DNA of 64,000 bases, taken from positions 1 to 64,000 of the forward strand of contig NZ_LGDE01000415.1 of NCBI RefSeq assembly GCF_001279725.1. The letters run 5' to 3'. This DNA comes from Streptomyces sp. WM4235 (lineage in GTDB: Bacteria; Actinomycetota; Actinomycetes; Streptomycetales; Streptomycetaceae). Of the stretch, positions 30,274 to 37,578 are shown in pieces; the stretch's first letter is position 1, and every line of letters starts with the position of its first letter. The notes under the pieces are model-generated. The model was not told the DNA's origin, ran no database searches, and saw only the letters and a program-made list of their open reading frames with translations. A program made the position numbers and the translations under genes.

Positions 30274-30677
30274 GCGCCGAGCCGCTGGTCGGGATCGTCC
30301 TGGTGTCCCACAGCAAGGAGGTCGCGGAGTCGGTGGCCGCACTGGCCACCGGTCTCGCCGCGGGCGGCGCGACGGCCCTGGTCGCGACGGCCGGCGGCGG
30401 CCCCGACGGTGGCCTGGGCACCAACCCGGAGCTGATCGTGACGGCCGCCCGGACCGTGGACCGGGGCGCGGGTGTCGCGATCCTGGTGGACCTCGGCAGC
30501 TCGGTGCTCTCGGTCAAGTCACTGCTGCTGGACGAGGAACTGCCCGAGGGCAGCCGACTGGTCGACGCGCCGTTCCTGGAAGGGGCGGTGGCGGCCGTGG
30601 TGACCGCCTCCACCGGAGCCCCCCTGGACGCGGTGGCGACCGCGGCCGAGGAGGCGTACGCGTACCGGAAGGCCTGA
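30270..30677 (+). CDS. dhaM: dihydroxyacetone kinase phosphotransfer subunit
   Basis: A 135-aa EIIA-mannose-type domain. The phosphorylated His is in GIVLVSHSKEVAESV (His14), and GGPDGGLGTNPELIVTA plus VDLGSSVLSVKSLL are the family's conserved loops. It should accept phosphate from HPr and pass it to DhaL. The ATG overlaps the dhaL stop (ATGA). Only the EIIA part is present, as in other Gram-positive DhaM. The convergent S4 gene ends 21 nt away. Confidence 0.92.
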   Translation: MSAEPLVGIVLVSHSKEVAESVAALATGLAAGGATALVATAGGGPDGGLGTNPELIVTAARTVDRGAGVAILVDLGSSVLSVKSLLLDEELPEGSRLVDAPFLEGAVAAVVTASTGAPLDAVATAAEEAYAYRKA

Positions 30678-30698
30678 GCCCCCCGGCACGCCGACGCT

Positions 30699-31076
30699 CT
30701 AGCGACCGCGCAGGGTTTCGATCTCGCGGCGCTCCCGCTTGGTCGGGCGCCCCGCGCCCCGGTCGCGGATGCCGACCACGGCCGCCTCGACGGGCGTGGG
30801 CGGCGGCGGGCTGTTGTCGGTGAGGCATTCGGCGGCCACCGGGGCGCCGACCCGCTTCGCGACCGTCCGCCGCACCACCACGATGCGCTCGCGTCCCGCG
30901 TGGAAGAGCCGCACCTCGTCCCCCACCCGTACGGGCTGCGCCGGCTTGGCGCGTTCCCCGTTGACCTTGACATGGCCCGCCCGGCAGGCGGTCGCCGCCG
31001 TCGAGCGGGTCTTCGTCAGGCGCACGGCCCAGATCCACGCGTCGACCCGAACTGTTCCCGATCCCTCTTCAGCCAT
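30699..31076 (-). CDS. S4 domain RNA-binding protein (Hsp15-like)
   Basis: A 125-aa protein with one S4 RNA-binding domain (about 8-70): VRVDAWIWAVRLTKTRSTAATACRAGHVKVNG, then the KPAQPVRVGDEVRL turn, as in the Hsp15/HslR family. The C-terminal tail is basic (GRPTKRERREIETLRGR), which is normal for the family. Hsp15 binds stalled 50S ribosomal subunits carrying a nascent chain. ATG at 31076. It diverges from the HTH-TOBE gene. Confidence 0.9.
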   Translation of the reverse strand: MAEEGSGTVRVDAWIWAVRLTKTRSTAATACRAGHVKVNGERAKPAQPVRVGDEVRLFHAGRERIVVVRRTVAKRVGAPVAAECLTDNSPPPPTPVEAAVVGIRDRGAGRPTKRERREIETLRGR

Positions 31077-31139
31077 GCCCCGACTTTAACGAGCGGCCCG
31101 GGGAAAGTCGGAACGACTTTTGGCGGAAACACCAATCAC

Positions 31140-31155
31140 CATGGCATCTGCCATG
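31140..31155. promoter_or_regulatory. perfect 7-bp palindrome upstream of the HTH-TOBE gene
   Basis: CATGGCATCTGCCATG, 7-bp arms with a 2-bp spacer, 19 nt upstream of the -35 of the HTH-TOBE gene and in the promoter region shared with the divergent S4 gene. A plausible operator for the molybdate-sensing protein. Confidence 0.5.
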
Positions 31156-31173
31156 TACATCGCCCCAATGGAA

Positions 31174-31203
31174 TTGCAAATGCGGGACAAGTGCCCCTAC
31201 CTT
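31174..31203 (+). promoter_or_regulatory. promoter of the HTH-TOBE gene
   Basis: TTGCAA (31174-31179), 18 bp, TACCTT (31198-31203). The start of transcription falls about at 31210, directly before the ATG at 31211, so the mRNA is probably leaderless. Confidence 0.5.
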
Positions 31204-31210
31204 GTCGCCC

Positions 31211-31606
31211 ATGCAGTCCTACACCATCGGACAGGCCGCGCGTCTGCTGGGCGTCAGCCCGGACACGGCGCGTCGCTGGGCCGACGCCGGCCGGGTCGCG
31301 ACCCATCGCGACGAGGGCGGTCGCCGGCTGATCGACGGCCGCGCGCTGGCCGCCTTCTCCGTCGAGGTGGGCCAGGGAGCCCACACCGAGGACGAGGAGC
31401 CCTACACCTCCGCGCGCAACGCCTTCCCGGGCATCGTCACGGCCGTCAAGCTCGGCGACGTGGCCGCCCAGGTCGAGATCCAGGCGGGTCCCCACCGTCT
31501 GGTCTCCCTGCTCACCCGTGAGGCCGTCGAGGAGCTCGGACTGGAGGTCGGCATGCGGGCCACCGCCCGCGTGAAGTCCACCAGTGTGCACATCGACCGC
31601 ACCTGA
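31211..31606 (+). CDS. HTH-TOBE protein, putative molybdate-responsive regulator
   Basis: A 131-aa protein with an excisionase/MerR-like HTH (about 1-45: YTIGQAARLLGVSPDTARRWADAGRVATHR) and a C-terminal Mop/TOBE domain (about 62-130: SARNAFPGIVTAVKLGDVAAQVEIQAG, ending VGMRATARVKSTSVHIDR). TOBE domains of this kind bind molybdate or tungstate. The protein is therefore a good candidate for the regulator of the mod genes that follow. ATG at 31211, with a well-placed promoter and a perfect palindrome upstream. A gap of 178 nt separates it from modA. Confidence 0.9.
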   Translation: MQSYTIGQAARLLGVSPDTARRWADAGRVATHRDEGGRRLIDGRALAAFSVEVGQGAHTEDEEPYTSARNAFPGIVTAVKLGDVAAQVEIQAGPHRLVSLLTREAVEELGLEVGMRATARVKSTSVHIDRT

Positions 31607-31784
31607 TCCCTCCCTCGTGGCGGGTCACGGCGTCCCCGACCGACCCGCCGCCGATCAGCGGTCCCCGCACCACCGCTCAGCACCACCGAACGTCCCCACC
31701 CGCTCCGCCCGTCACCGGCGCGGGTCACCACCACGCGGTCCCGGCACCAGGCCGGCCGCCGACCCGACCGAGGAGCCCCTGCTC

Positions 31785-32612
31785 ATGTCCCCGACGCTGA
31801 ACCGCCGTCGTACCGTCGCCGCAGCCCTGACCACCGCCCTTCTCGTACCGGTCCTGGCCGCCTGTGGCAGCGGTGACGACAAGAAGGACGAGTCGGCCTC
31901 CTCCCCGAGCGCCGCCCCCTCCTCCGCCGGCTCCGCCGCCCCCAAGGCCGCGAACCTGACCGTCCTCGCCGCGTCCTCCCTCACCGACGTCTTCAAGAGC
32001 GCCGGCGCCGCCTACGAGAAGGCGCACCCGGGCACGAAGGTCACGTTCTCCTTCGCCGGCTCGCAGGAACTCGCCGCGCAGGTCAAGCAGGGCGCCCCGG
32101 CCGACGCGCTGGTCACCGCGGACACCAAGACGATGGACGGCCTCAAGGCCGAGACCAACAGCCCGACCGTCATCGCCAAGAACCGCCTGGTCATCGCGAG
32201 CGCCAAGGGCAACCCGTTCAAGATCGACGAGCTGAAGGACCTCGCCGACACCAAGATCAAGGTCGTGCTCGCCGCGCCCGAGGTCCCGGTCGGCCGCTAC
32301 AGCAAGCAGATCCTCGACGCCCAGAAGGTCGAGGTGAAGCCGGTCTCCCAGGAGCCCAACGTCCGCGCCGTGCTGGGCAAGGTGGAGCTGGGCGAGGCCG
32401 ACGCCGGTCTCGTGTACAAGACGGACACCCTCAAGTCCGGTGACAAGGTCGCCGTCGTCGACATCCCGGACGGCCAGAACGCCGTGGCCTCCTACCCGGC
32501 CGCCTCGCTCAAGGGCTCCAAGAACGCCGACGCCGCGGCCGCGTTCGTCGCCTGGCTGAGCACCCCGGAGGCGCAGAAGATCCTCCAGGACGCGGGCTTC
32601 CAGAAGCCGTAA
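31785..32612 (+). CDS. modA: molybdate ABC transporter substrate-binding lipoprotein
   Basis: A 275-aa extracytoplasmic binding protein. The signal peptide ends in the lipobox VLAAC (Cys near 24), followed by a charged and Ser/Ala/Pro-rich linker. The mature domain starts ANLTVLAASSLTDVFKSAG, where the SSL serine contacts molybdate, and continues with FSFAGSQELAAQVKQGAPADALVTAD, the second oxyanion-binding loop, and VGRYSKQILDAQKVEV. ATG at 31785 with GAGGAG 13 nt upstream. A hairpin terminator lies between it and the fused permease gene. Confidence 0.93.
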   Translation: MSPTLNRRRTVAAALTTALLVPVLAACGSGDDKKDESASSPSAAPSSAGSAAPKAANLTVLAASSLTDVFKSAGAAYEKAHPGTKVTFSFAGSQELAAQVKQGAPADALVTADTKTMDGLKAETNSPTVIAKNRLVIASAKGNPFKIDELKDLADTKIKVVLAAPEVPVGRYSKQILDAQKVEVKPVSQEPNVRAVLGKVELGEADAGLVYKTDTLKSGDKVAVVDIPDGQNAVASYPAASLKGSKNADAAAAFVAWLSTPEAQKILQDAGFQKP

Positions 32613-32630
32613 CGGGCCCCGCGCCCGCAT

Positions 32631-32677
32631 GCCGAGAGGGGTTGCCTGGTCCGGGGGGACAGGCGGCCCCTCTCGGC
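32631..32677 (+). terminator. terminator or attenuator between modA and modBC
   Basis: GCCGAGAGGGG (32631-32641) pairs with CCCCTCTCGGC (32667-32677); inside it GCCTG (32644-32648) pairs with CAGGC (32660-32664). It may end part of the modA transcripts and so give more binding protein than transporter. Confidence 0.75.
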
Positions 32678-32703
32678 GTGTCCCGTGCGCGTGACCCGGC
32701 CGC

Positions 32704-32760
32704 GTGACCCGTCCACGAGTCACGTCCACGAGTCCCGTGCGCGAGTCCCGTGCGCGTGTC
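32704..32760 (+). repeat. degenerate 13-bp tandem repeats
   Basis: Successive units such as GTCACGTCCACGA, GTCCCGTGCGCGA and GTCCCGTGCGCGT follow the hairpin. They lie in the untranslated region between modA and modBC. No function is evident. Confidence 0.6.
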
Positions 32761-32836
32761 GTCCGATGCTGCCGCGCCGTCCGCCCCCGCCGCCGTACGC
32801 TTCCCACCCGGCGAAGCCCCCAGCCAGGAACCCCAC

Positions 32837-34762
32837 ATGACCAGAGTCCGTACCCGTGTCAGGCCGCCCGTGGCCCTGGCGCTCCCCGCCCTGCTCGCCG
32901 TCGCGTTCCTGCTGCTGCCCCTCGTCGGCATCCTGACCCGCACCCAATGGGGCGAGCTGACCACCCATCTGACCAGCCCCGACGTGGTCCAGGCGCTCGA
33001 ACTCTCGCTCGTCGTGTCCTTCTGGGCCCTCGGGCTCTCACTCGTCCTCGGGGTACCGCTGGCCTGGCTGTTGGCCCGGGTCGAGTTCAAGGGGAAGGCG
33101 TTCGTCCGGTCGCTCGTCCTGCTGCCCATGGTGCTGCCGCCGACCGTCGGCGGCGTGGCCCTGCTGCTGGGCTTCGGCCGGCGCGGACTCCTCGGACCCT
33201 GGCTGGAGGACGCCTTCGGCATCACCCTGCCCTTCCACACCTCCGGCGCCGTCGTCGCCGCCACCTTCGTCGCGATGCCCTTCCTCGTCATCAGCCTGGA
33301 AGGGGCGCTCGGCGGACTGAAGCAGAGCTACGAGGAGACCGCGTCCTCCCTCGGCGCCTCGCCGGTCCGGGTGTTCTTCACCGTGACCCTTCCCATGGTG
33401 GCCCCCGGCCTGGTCGCCGGAGCGGCGCTCACCTGGGCCCGCGCGCTCGGCGAGTTCGGTGCGACGATCACCTTCGCCGGGAACCTGCCCGGCGAGACCC
33501 AGACCCTGCCGCTCCAGGTCTACCTGCTGCTCCAGGACAGCCCCGAGGCGGCCACGTCCGTGTCGCTGCTGCTGCTCGCCATCGCCATGGGCGTACTGAT
33601 CGCCCTGCGCGGGCGGTGGACGGGAACCCCCGTCGCCCGCAAGGACGTCGAGGCCCCCGCGGCGCCCGAGGACTCCCCCGCGACCCGCGTTCCGCAGGCG
33701 CCGGACGCCGCCGCGCACGACGACGGCCGCTGGGCGTTGCACGCCGAGGTGACCGGCTTCAACCGGCTGACCCTCGACGCCGAACCGGGCACCACCATCG
33801 CCGTCGTCGGCGAGAACGGCGCCGGGAAGACCACCCTCCTGCGCGCGCTCCTCGGCCTCACCCCCCGCGCCCACGCCCGACTCACCCTCGGCGACACCGA
33901 CGTGACCGCCCTGCCCCCGCACAAGCGACACGTCGCCTGGGTCCCCCAGGACGGCGCCCTCTTCCCGCACCTCACCGCACTCTCCAACACCGCCTACGGG
34001 CTCCGCGCCCACGGCACGCCCCGCGCCCGAGCCCGTACGGAGGCCCGGCAGTGGCTCGACCGCCTCGGCGTCGGACATCTGGCCCACCGCAAACCCGCCC
34101 AACTCTCCGGCGGCCAGGCCCAACGCGTTGCCCTCGCCCGCGCCCTCGCCACCCGACCCCGGCTCCTCCTCCTCGACGAGCCCCTCGCCGCCCTCGACCA
34201 GACCACCCGGGCCCGCGTCCGCCACACCCTGCGCACCCACCTCGCCGGCTTCGGCGGCGTCTGCCTCATCGTCACCCACGACCCCGTCGAGGCCGTGTCG
34301 CTGGCCGACCGGGTCCTCGTGCTCTCCGACGGCCACACCCTCCAGGACGCCCCGCCCGCCGAGGTCACCCGCCACCCCCGCAGCCCTTGGGTCGCCCGCA
34401 TGCTCGGCCGCAACGCCTGGCCCGGCACCACAACCGCCCACGGGCTGGCCCTCACCGGAGGCGGCCGGCTGGTGGTGCCGGAGGCACAGCCCGAGGGGGC
34501 GCCGGCGCTCGCGATCATCGCCCCGGAGGCCGTGTCGCTGTACCGGGACCGCCCGAGCGGAAGCGCGCGAAACGTCTGGCCCGGCACCGTACGGGAGATC
34601 ACCGCGACCGGCAGCCGACTGCGCGTGCTGGTCGCCTCGGCCGAAGTCCCCGACCTGGTCGCGGAGATCACCCCGGAGGCGGCCGCCGAACTGGGCATCG
34701 TCGACGGGGCCTCCGTCTGGTCCAGCGTGAAGGCCACCGAGATCACGCTGGTGTCGCTCTGA
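32837..34762 (+). CDS. fused molybdate ABC transporter, permease plus ATPase (ModB-ModC)
   Basis: A 641-aa fusion. Permease part about 1-265, with five or six TM segments and the EAA loop EETASSLGASPVRVFFTVTLPMVAPGLVAG. After a Pro/Ala-rich linker comes the ATPase (about 300-520): Walker A GENGAGKTTLLRALL, signature LSGGQAQRVALARAL, Walker B LLLLDEPLAALDQTTR and the switch His VTHDPVEAVSL. A Mop/TOBE domain (about 565-640, VWPGTVREITATGSRLRVLV) ends the protein. Most bacteria encode ModB and ModC separately. ATG at 32837; the in-frame GTG near 32750 would place repeats in the protein and is unlikely. Confidence 0.93.
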   Translation: MTRVRTRVRPPVALALPALLAVAFLLLPLVGILTRTQWGELTTHLTSPDVVQALELSLVVSFWALGLSLVLGVPLAWLLARVEFKGKAFVRSLVLLPMVLPPTVGGVALLLGFGRRGLLGPWLEDAFGITLPFHTSGAVVAATFVAMPFLVISLEGALGGLKQSYEETASSLGASPVRVFFTVTLPMVAPGLVAGAALTWARALGEFGATITFAGNLPGETQTLPLQVYLLLQDSPEAATSVSLLLLAIAMGVLIALRGRWTGTPVARKDVEAPAAPEDSPATRVPQAPDAAAHDDGRWALHAEVTGFNRLTLDAEPGTTIAVVGENGAGKTTLLRALLGLTPRAHARLTLGDTDVTALPPHKRHVAWVPQDGALFPHLTALSNTAYGLRAHGTPRARARTEARQWLDRLGVGHLAHRKPAQLSGGQAQRVALARALATRPRLLLLDEPLAALDQTTRARVRHTLRTHLAGFGGVCLIVTHDPVEAVSLADRVLVLSDGHTLQDAPPAEVTRHPRSPWVARMLGRNAWPGTTTAHGLALTGGGRLVVPEAQPEGAPALAIIAPEAVSLYRDRPSGSARNVWPGTVREITATGSRLRVLVASAEVPDLVAEITPEAAAELGIVDGASVWSSVKATEITLVSL

Positions 34763-34774
34763 GCGGTGCCCGCG

Positions 34775-37486
34775 TCAGGGCGCCGGCGTCGGGCCGGGCA
34801 GGATCGAGAGCCACTCCCCCGCCGCGAAGGCGTCGACCCCGATCAGGGTCCGGCCGGCGCGCCCGGTCGTGACGGTCGGCACGCCCTCGGTGCGGGCGGC
34901 CGTGAAGCGGGGGGCGTCGAGGGTGAACAGGGCGGCGCGTTTGCCGGTGGCGCGCCGGAACTCGGCGAGGCGCCGGGTCAGCAGGGCGGCCTCGTTCCGG
35001 TCGACGACGCCCGGCGCGTACCGCTGTACGACGGCCACCGCGCCCGTCCCCGGCTCCCGCGCGGCGGCCGTGAGGGCTTCGGCGAGGACCCGCATCCGGT
35101 CCAGACCGCCGCCCGCGTCGAGCGTACGGCGGCGACCGTCGAGCGGCACGAAGCGCACGCCCCGGTGGGTGAAGCCCGGGCGGCCGTCCACCCCCACCAG
35201 GACGAAGTCCGCGCCGACCCCCGGTGCCCGCCCGTCCGGCGACACCGCGAACCGCCAGGGCCGCGCGCGCACCCCGGCGGGCGTCGACACGACCGGGTCC
35301 GGGGGGAGGGTGACCGTCGGGGCGGCCCCGGTCGGCGGGGTCTCGGCGGTCAGCGTGTCCAGCAGCAGCCGGGACGGGCCGCCCCCGCCCTGGGTGGCCG
35401 ACAGGCCGGTGAGGCGCAGCGGTGGCTCGGCCGTCGCCGGCAGCGGCAGGGTGATCCGGCGCCAGCCGGACCAGTCGGCGGCCGGCCCGCGCAGGGTGAG
35501 CCCGGCCCCGTCCCCGTCGGTCAGGTGCACCGCCGGCCGTGCTCCGGACCCGTCCGCGCCGACCCAGAGGGACACCGAACGGGCCTGCTCCGGCAGGAGG
35601 ATCGGGCGGGGGGCGGCTGCGGTGGCGGTCGGGGCCGGGGCGGGGAGGGTGAGGGCGATCCCGGTACCCGGCCGGCCCTCGCCGGGGGCGGCGGTCGCAC
35701 CCGCGCCCCTCCAGCGGGCGGCGTCCTCCAGATCGGCGAGGGGCAGCGCGTCCAGCCCCGCCCCGAGGGCCAGTTCGGCGGTGGCGCCGGTGGCCGGGAC
35801 GCTGACGCGCAGCCGTCCGGTGGCCCGCGCGACCAGCGCCCGGACCGTGAAGCCGCCCCGCCCGTCGGGGGCGACCCGCCAGCGGGAGCGGTCGTACCGC
35901 AAGACGGTGTCCCCGGGTTCGACGGTGGTCGCGCGGCCCTGGCCGTCGTACCCGGTGAGGTCGAAGCCGGCGCTCTCCGTCCGGTCGGCGAGCCCGATCC
36001 GGTCCCGGGTCGGGCGGATCCGGGTCAGCGGCCCGAGCACCTCCAGCGCCAACGAGCCCTCGACCGGACCGCTTTCGGCCGGTCGGGCGCCGGGCCGGTC
36101 CGTGTGGGCCCGGACGGTGACGGGCCCCGGCCGGGAGCCGCGCAGGACCCCGTCGGGGCCGATCCGGCCGGCGCCCTCGGCCGACCAGGAGGGTGTGCCC
36201 GGGGCCGGTCCGAGCGCGGGGTCGTGGCCGGTGGCGGTCAGGGTGCGGGTCAGTCCGGGGAAGAGGCGGCCGGCGGCGGCCTCGATCCGGTAGCCGGTGA
36301 GCCGTCCGGAGCCCACCGGGGCGGTGAGCGCGAGGCCGTTGGGGACCGGGCGGGGCCTCCCGTCCGAAGGGGTGTTCTCCAGGGTCGGGGCGGTGGCCCC
36401 GGAGAGCGCCGCGAGGAGCGTCGAGGAGCCGCCGCCGTCCAGGTTGAGCGCCTCGTGGGCCCCGAGCCGGTGCATCATGCGGCCGAGCCCGGTCAGGGTG
36501 AGCCCGCCGCTGGCCCGCATGCGGCCGTCCACGGTGACCAGGCGCAGCGACCGGCCGTCCCGCGAGAGGCCGACGGCCGTGCGCGGGGCGGCGGTGTCGT
36601 TCGGTTCGCCGTCGTGGTTCTGCGGAACCCCGGCCACGACGAGGGCCTCCCGCCCGCCGACGGCCTCCAGGGGCACCGGTCCCGACTCCGGCAGCGGCGC
36701 GGCGGTGACGGTCACCGGTTCCCCGACGCGCAGGGCGGCGAGTTCGGCCGCCGCCGCCCCGGCCGCGACGAGCAGGGTGGTGCCGGGGGCCGGGCGGTCG
36801 CGGCGCGCGGGACGCCGCAGGATCGGTACCGGGGCCGCGACGGCGACGCGGCCGTCGCGCAGTTCCACCGCCGGCCCGGTGTCCGGGAGTACGGAGCCGG
36901 GCCAGTCGGCGGTGTACACGGCGAAGCCCTCGGCCGGCGGCAGGGCGGCGTTGTACCCGGCCGGGGTGCGCACCGCGCCGCCGGGCAGGGTGATGCTCCC
37001 GGTGAGACCGAGGCGCAGGACGCGCCCGCTGCCGTCGGGGGCGAAGCCGACGGCAGCGCCGCCGGGGCCGGGCGACGCGGAGTGCAGCAGCCGGCCGCCC
37101 CGCACCCCGGGGCCGAGGGGGGCGCCGGTTCCCCGGATGTCGAAGAAGTCCCCGTTGACGGCTCCGACGACGCGGCGCCCCGGCCCGGCCGGGTGGTGGG
37201 CGACGGCCTGGGCGAGCGTCTCGGCTCCGCGCCCGCCCAGGTACTCGGCCCGTACCCCGCCGGGTACGGCGAGGTCGACGACGAGTTCGTCGACGCGCAG
37301 CCAACGGTCGCGCTCCAGCCGGTCGTACGAGTCCAGCCGCACGCCGGGGGCGACCGGGCGGGAGGTGCGGGCGGTCTCGATGCCGTCGTCGACCTCCGCG
37401 GCGAGCGCGGCCGGCGGCCCGGCGAGCAGGGCGCCGCAGAGCAGCGAGGCGAGCAGGGCCGGGAGCGGCGGCCGGAGGATCGACAC
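34775..37486 (-). CDS. large secreted phosphodiester glycosidase (NAGPA) family protein
   Basis: A 903-aa secreted protein. The signal peptide (residues 1-30, ending PAALAA) is followed by an N-terminal domain of the phosphodiester glycosidase family, which includes the mammalian mannose-6-phosphate uncovering enzyme: RRVVGAVNGDFFDIRGTGAPLG and HRLGAHEALNLDGGGSSTLL are its conserved motifs. About 370-520 looks like Ig-like/BIG2 repeats, then a carbohydrate-binding-like beta domain (about 600-700). The end, with FVLVGVDGRPGFTHRGVRFV, resembles a metallophosphatase-like region that I could not assign. Substrate unknown; likely a cell-wall polymer or exopolysaccharide. GTG at 37486 lacks a good ribosome-binding site, so the start is uncertain. 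Confidence 0.85.
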   Translation of the reverse strand: MSILRPPLPALLASLLCGALLAGPPAALAAEVDDGIETARTSRPVAPGVRLDSYDRLERDRWLRVDELVVDLAVPGGVRAEYLGGRGAETLAQAVAHHPAGPGRRVVGAVNGDFFDIRGTGAPLGPGVRGGRLLHSASPGPGGAAVGFAPDGSGRVLRLGLTGSITLPGGAVRTPAGYNAALPPAEGFAVYTADWPGSVLPDTGPAVELRDGRVAVAAPVPILRRPARRDRPAPGTTLLVAAGAAAAELAALRVGEPVTVTAAPLPESGPVPLEAVGGREALVVAGVPQNHDGEPNDTAAPRTAVGLSRDGRSLRLVTVDGRMRASGGLTLTGLGRMMHRLGAHEALNLDGGGSSTLLAALSGATAPTLENTPSDGRPRPVPNGLALTAPVGSGRLTGYRIEAAAGRLFPGLTRTLTATGHDPALGPAPGTPSWSAEGAGRIGPDGVLRGSRPGPVTVRAHTDRPGARPAESGPVEGSLALEVLGPLTRIRPTRDRIGLADRTESAGFDLTGYDGQGRATTVEPGDTVLRYDRSRWRVAPDGRGGFTVRALVARATGRLRVSVPATGATAELALGAGLDALPLADLEDAARWRGAGATAAPGEGRPGTGIALTLPAPAPTATAAAPRPILLPEQARSVSLWVGADGSGARPAVHLTDGDGAGLTLRGPAADWSGWRRITLPLPATAEPPLRLTGLSATQGGGGPSRLLLDTLTAETPPTGAAPTVTLPPDPVVSTPAGVRARPWRFAVSPDGRAPGVGADFVLVGVDGRPGFTHRGVRFVPLDGRRRTLDAGGGLDRMRVLAEALTAAAREPGTGAVAVVQRYAPGVVDRNEAALLTRRLAEFRRATGKRAALFTLDAPRFTAARTEGVPTVTTGRAGRTLIGVDAFAAGEWLSILPGPTPAP

Positions 37487-37578
37487 CCGGGAAGGATTTC
37501 GCGGGTCGGCGCGGCCCCGGGAGCGCGACCCGGACCGGGAGCGGCGTGTTCAGCCATTCGCCGGGCGGTCGGGCGCCG

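Noticed and set aside
32750..32836. Extended N-terminus for the fused modBC gene from an upstream start
   Set aside because: It would encode the degenerate repeats of the untranslated region and has no ribosome-binding site; ATG at 32837 begins the normal permease N-terminus.
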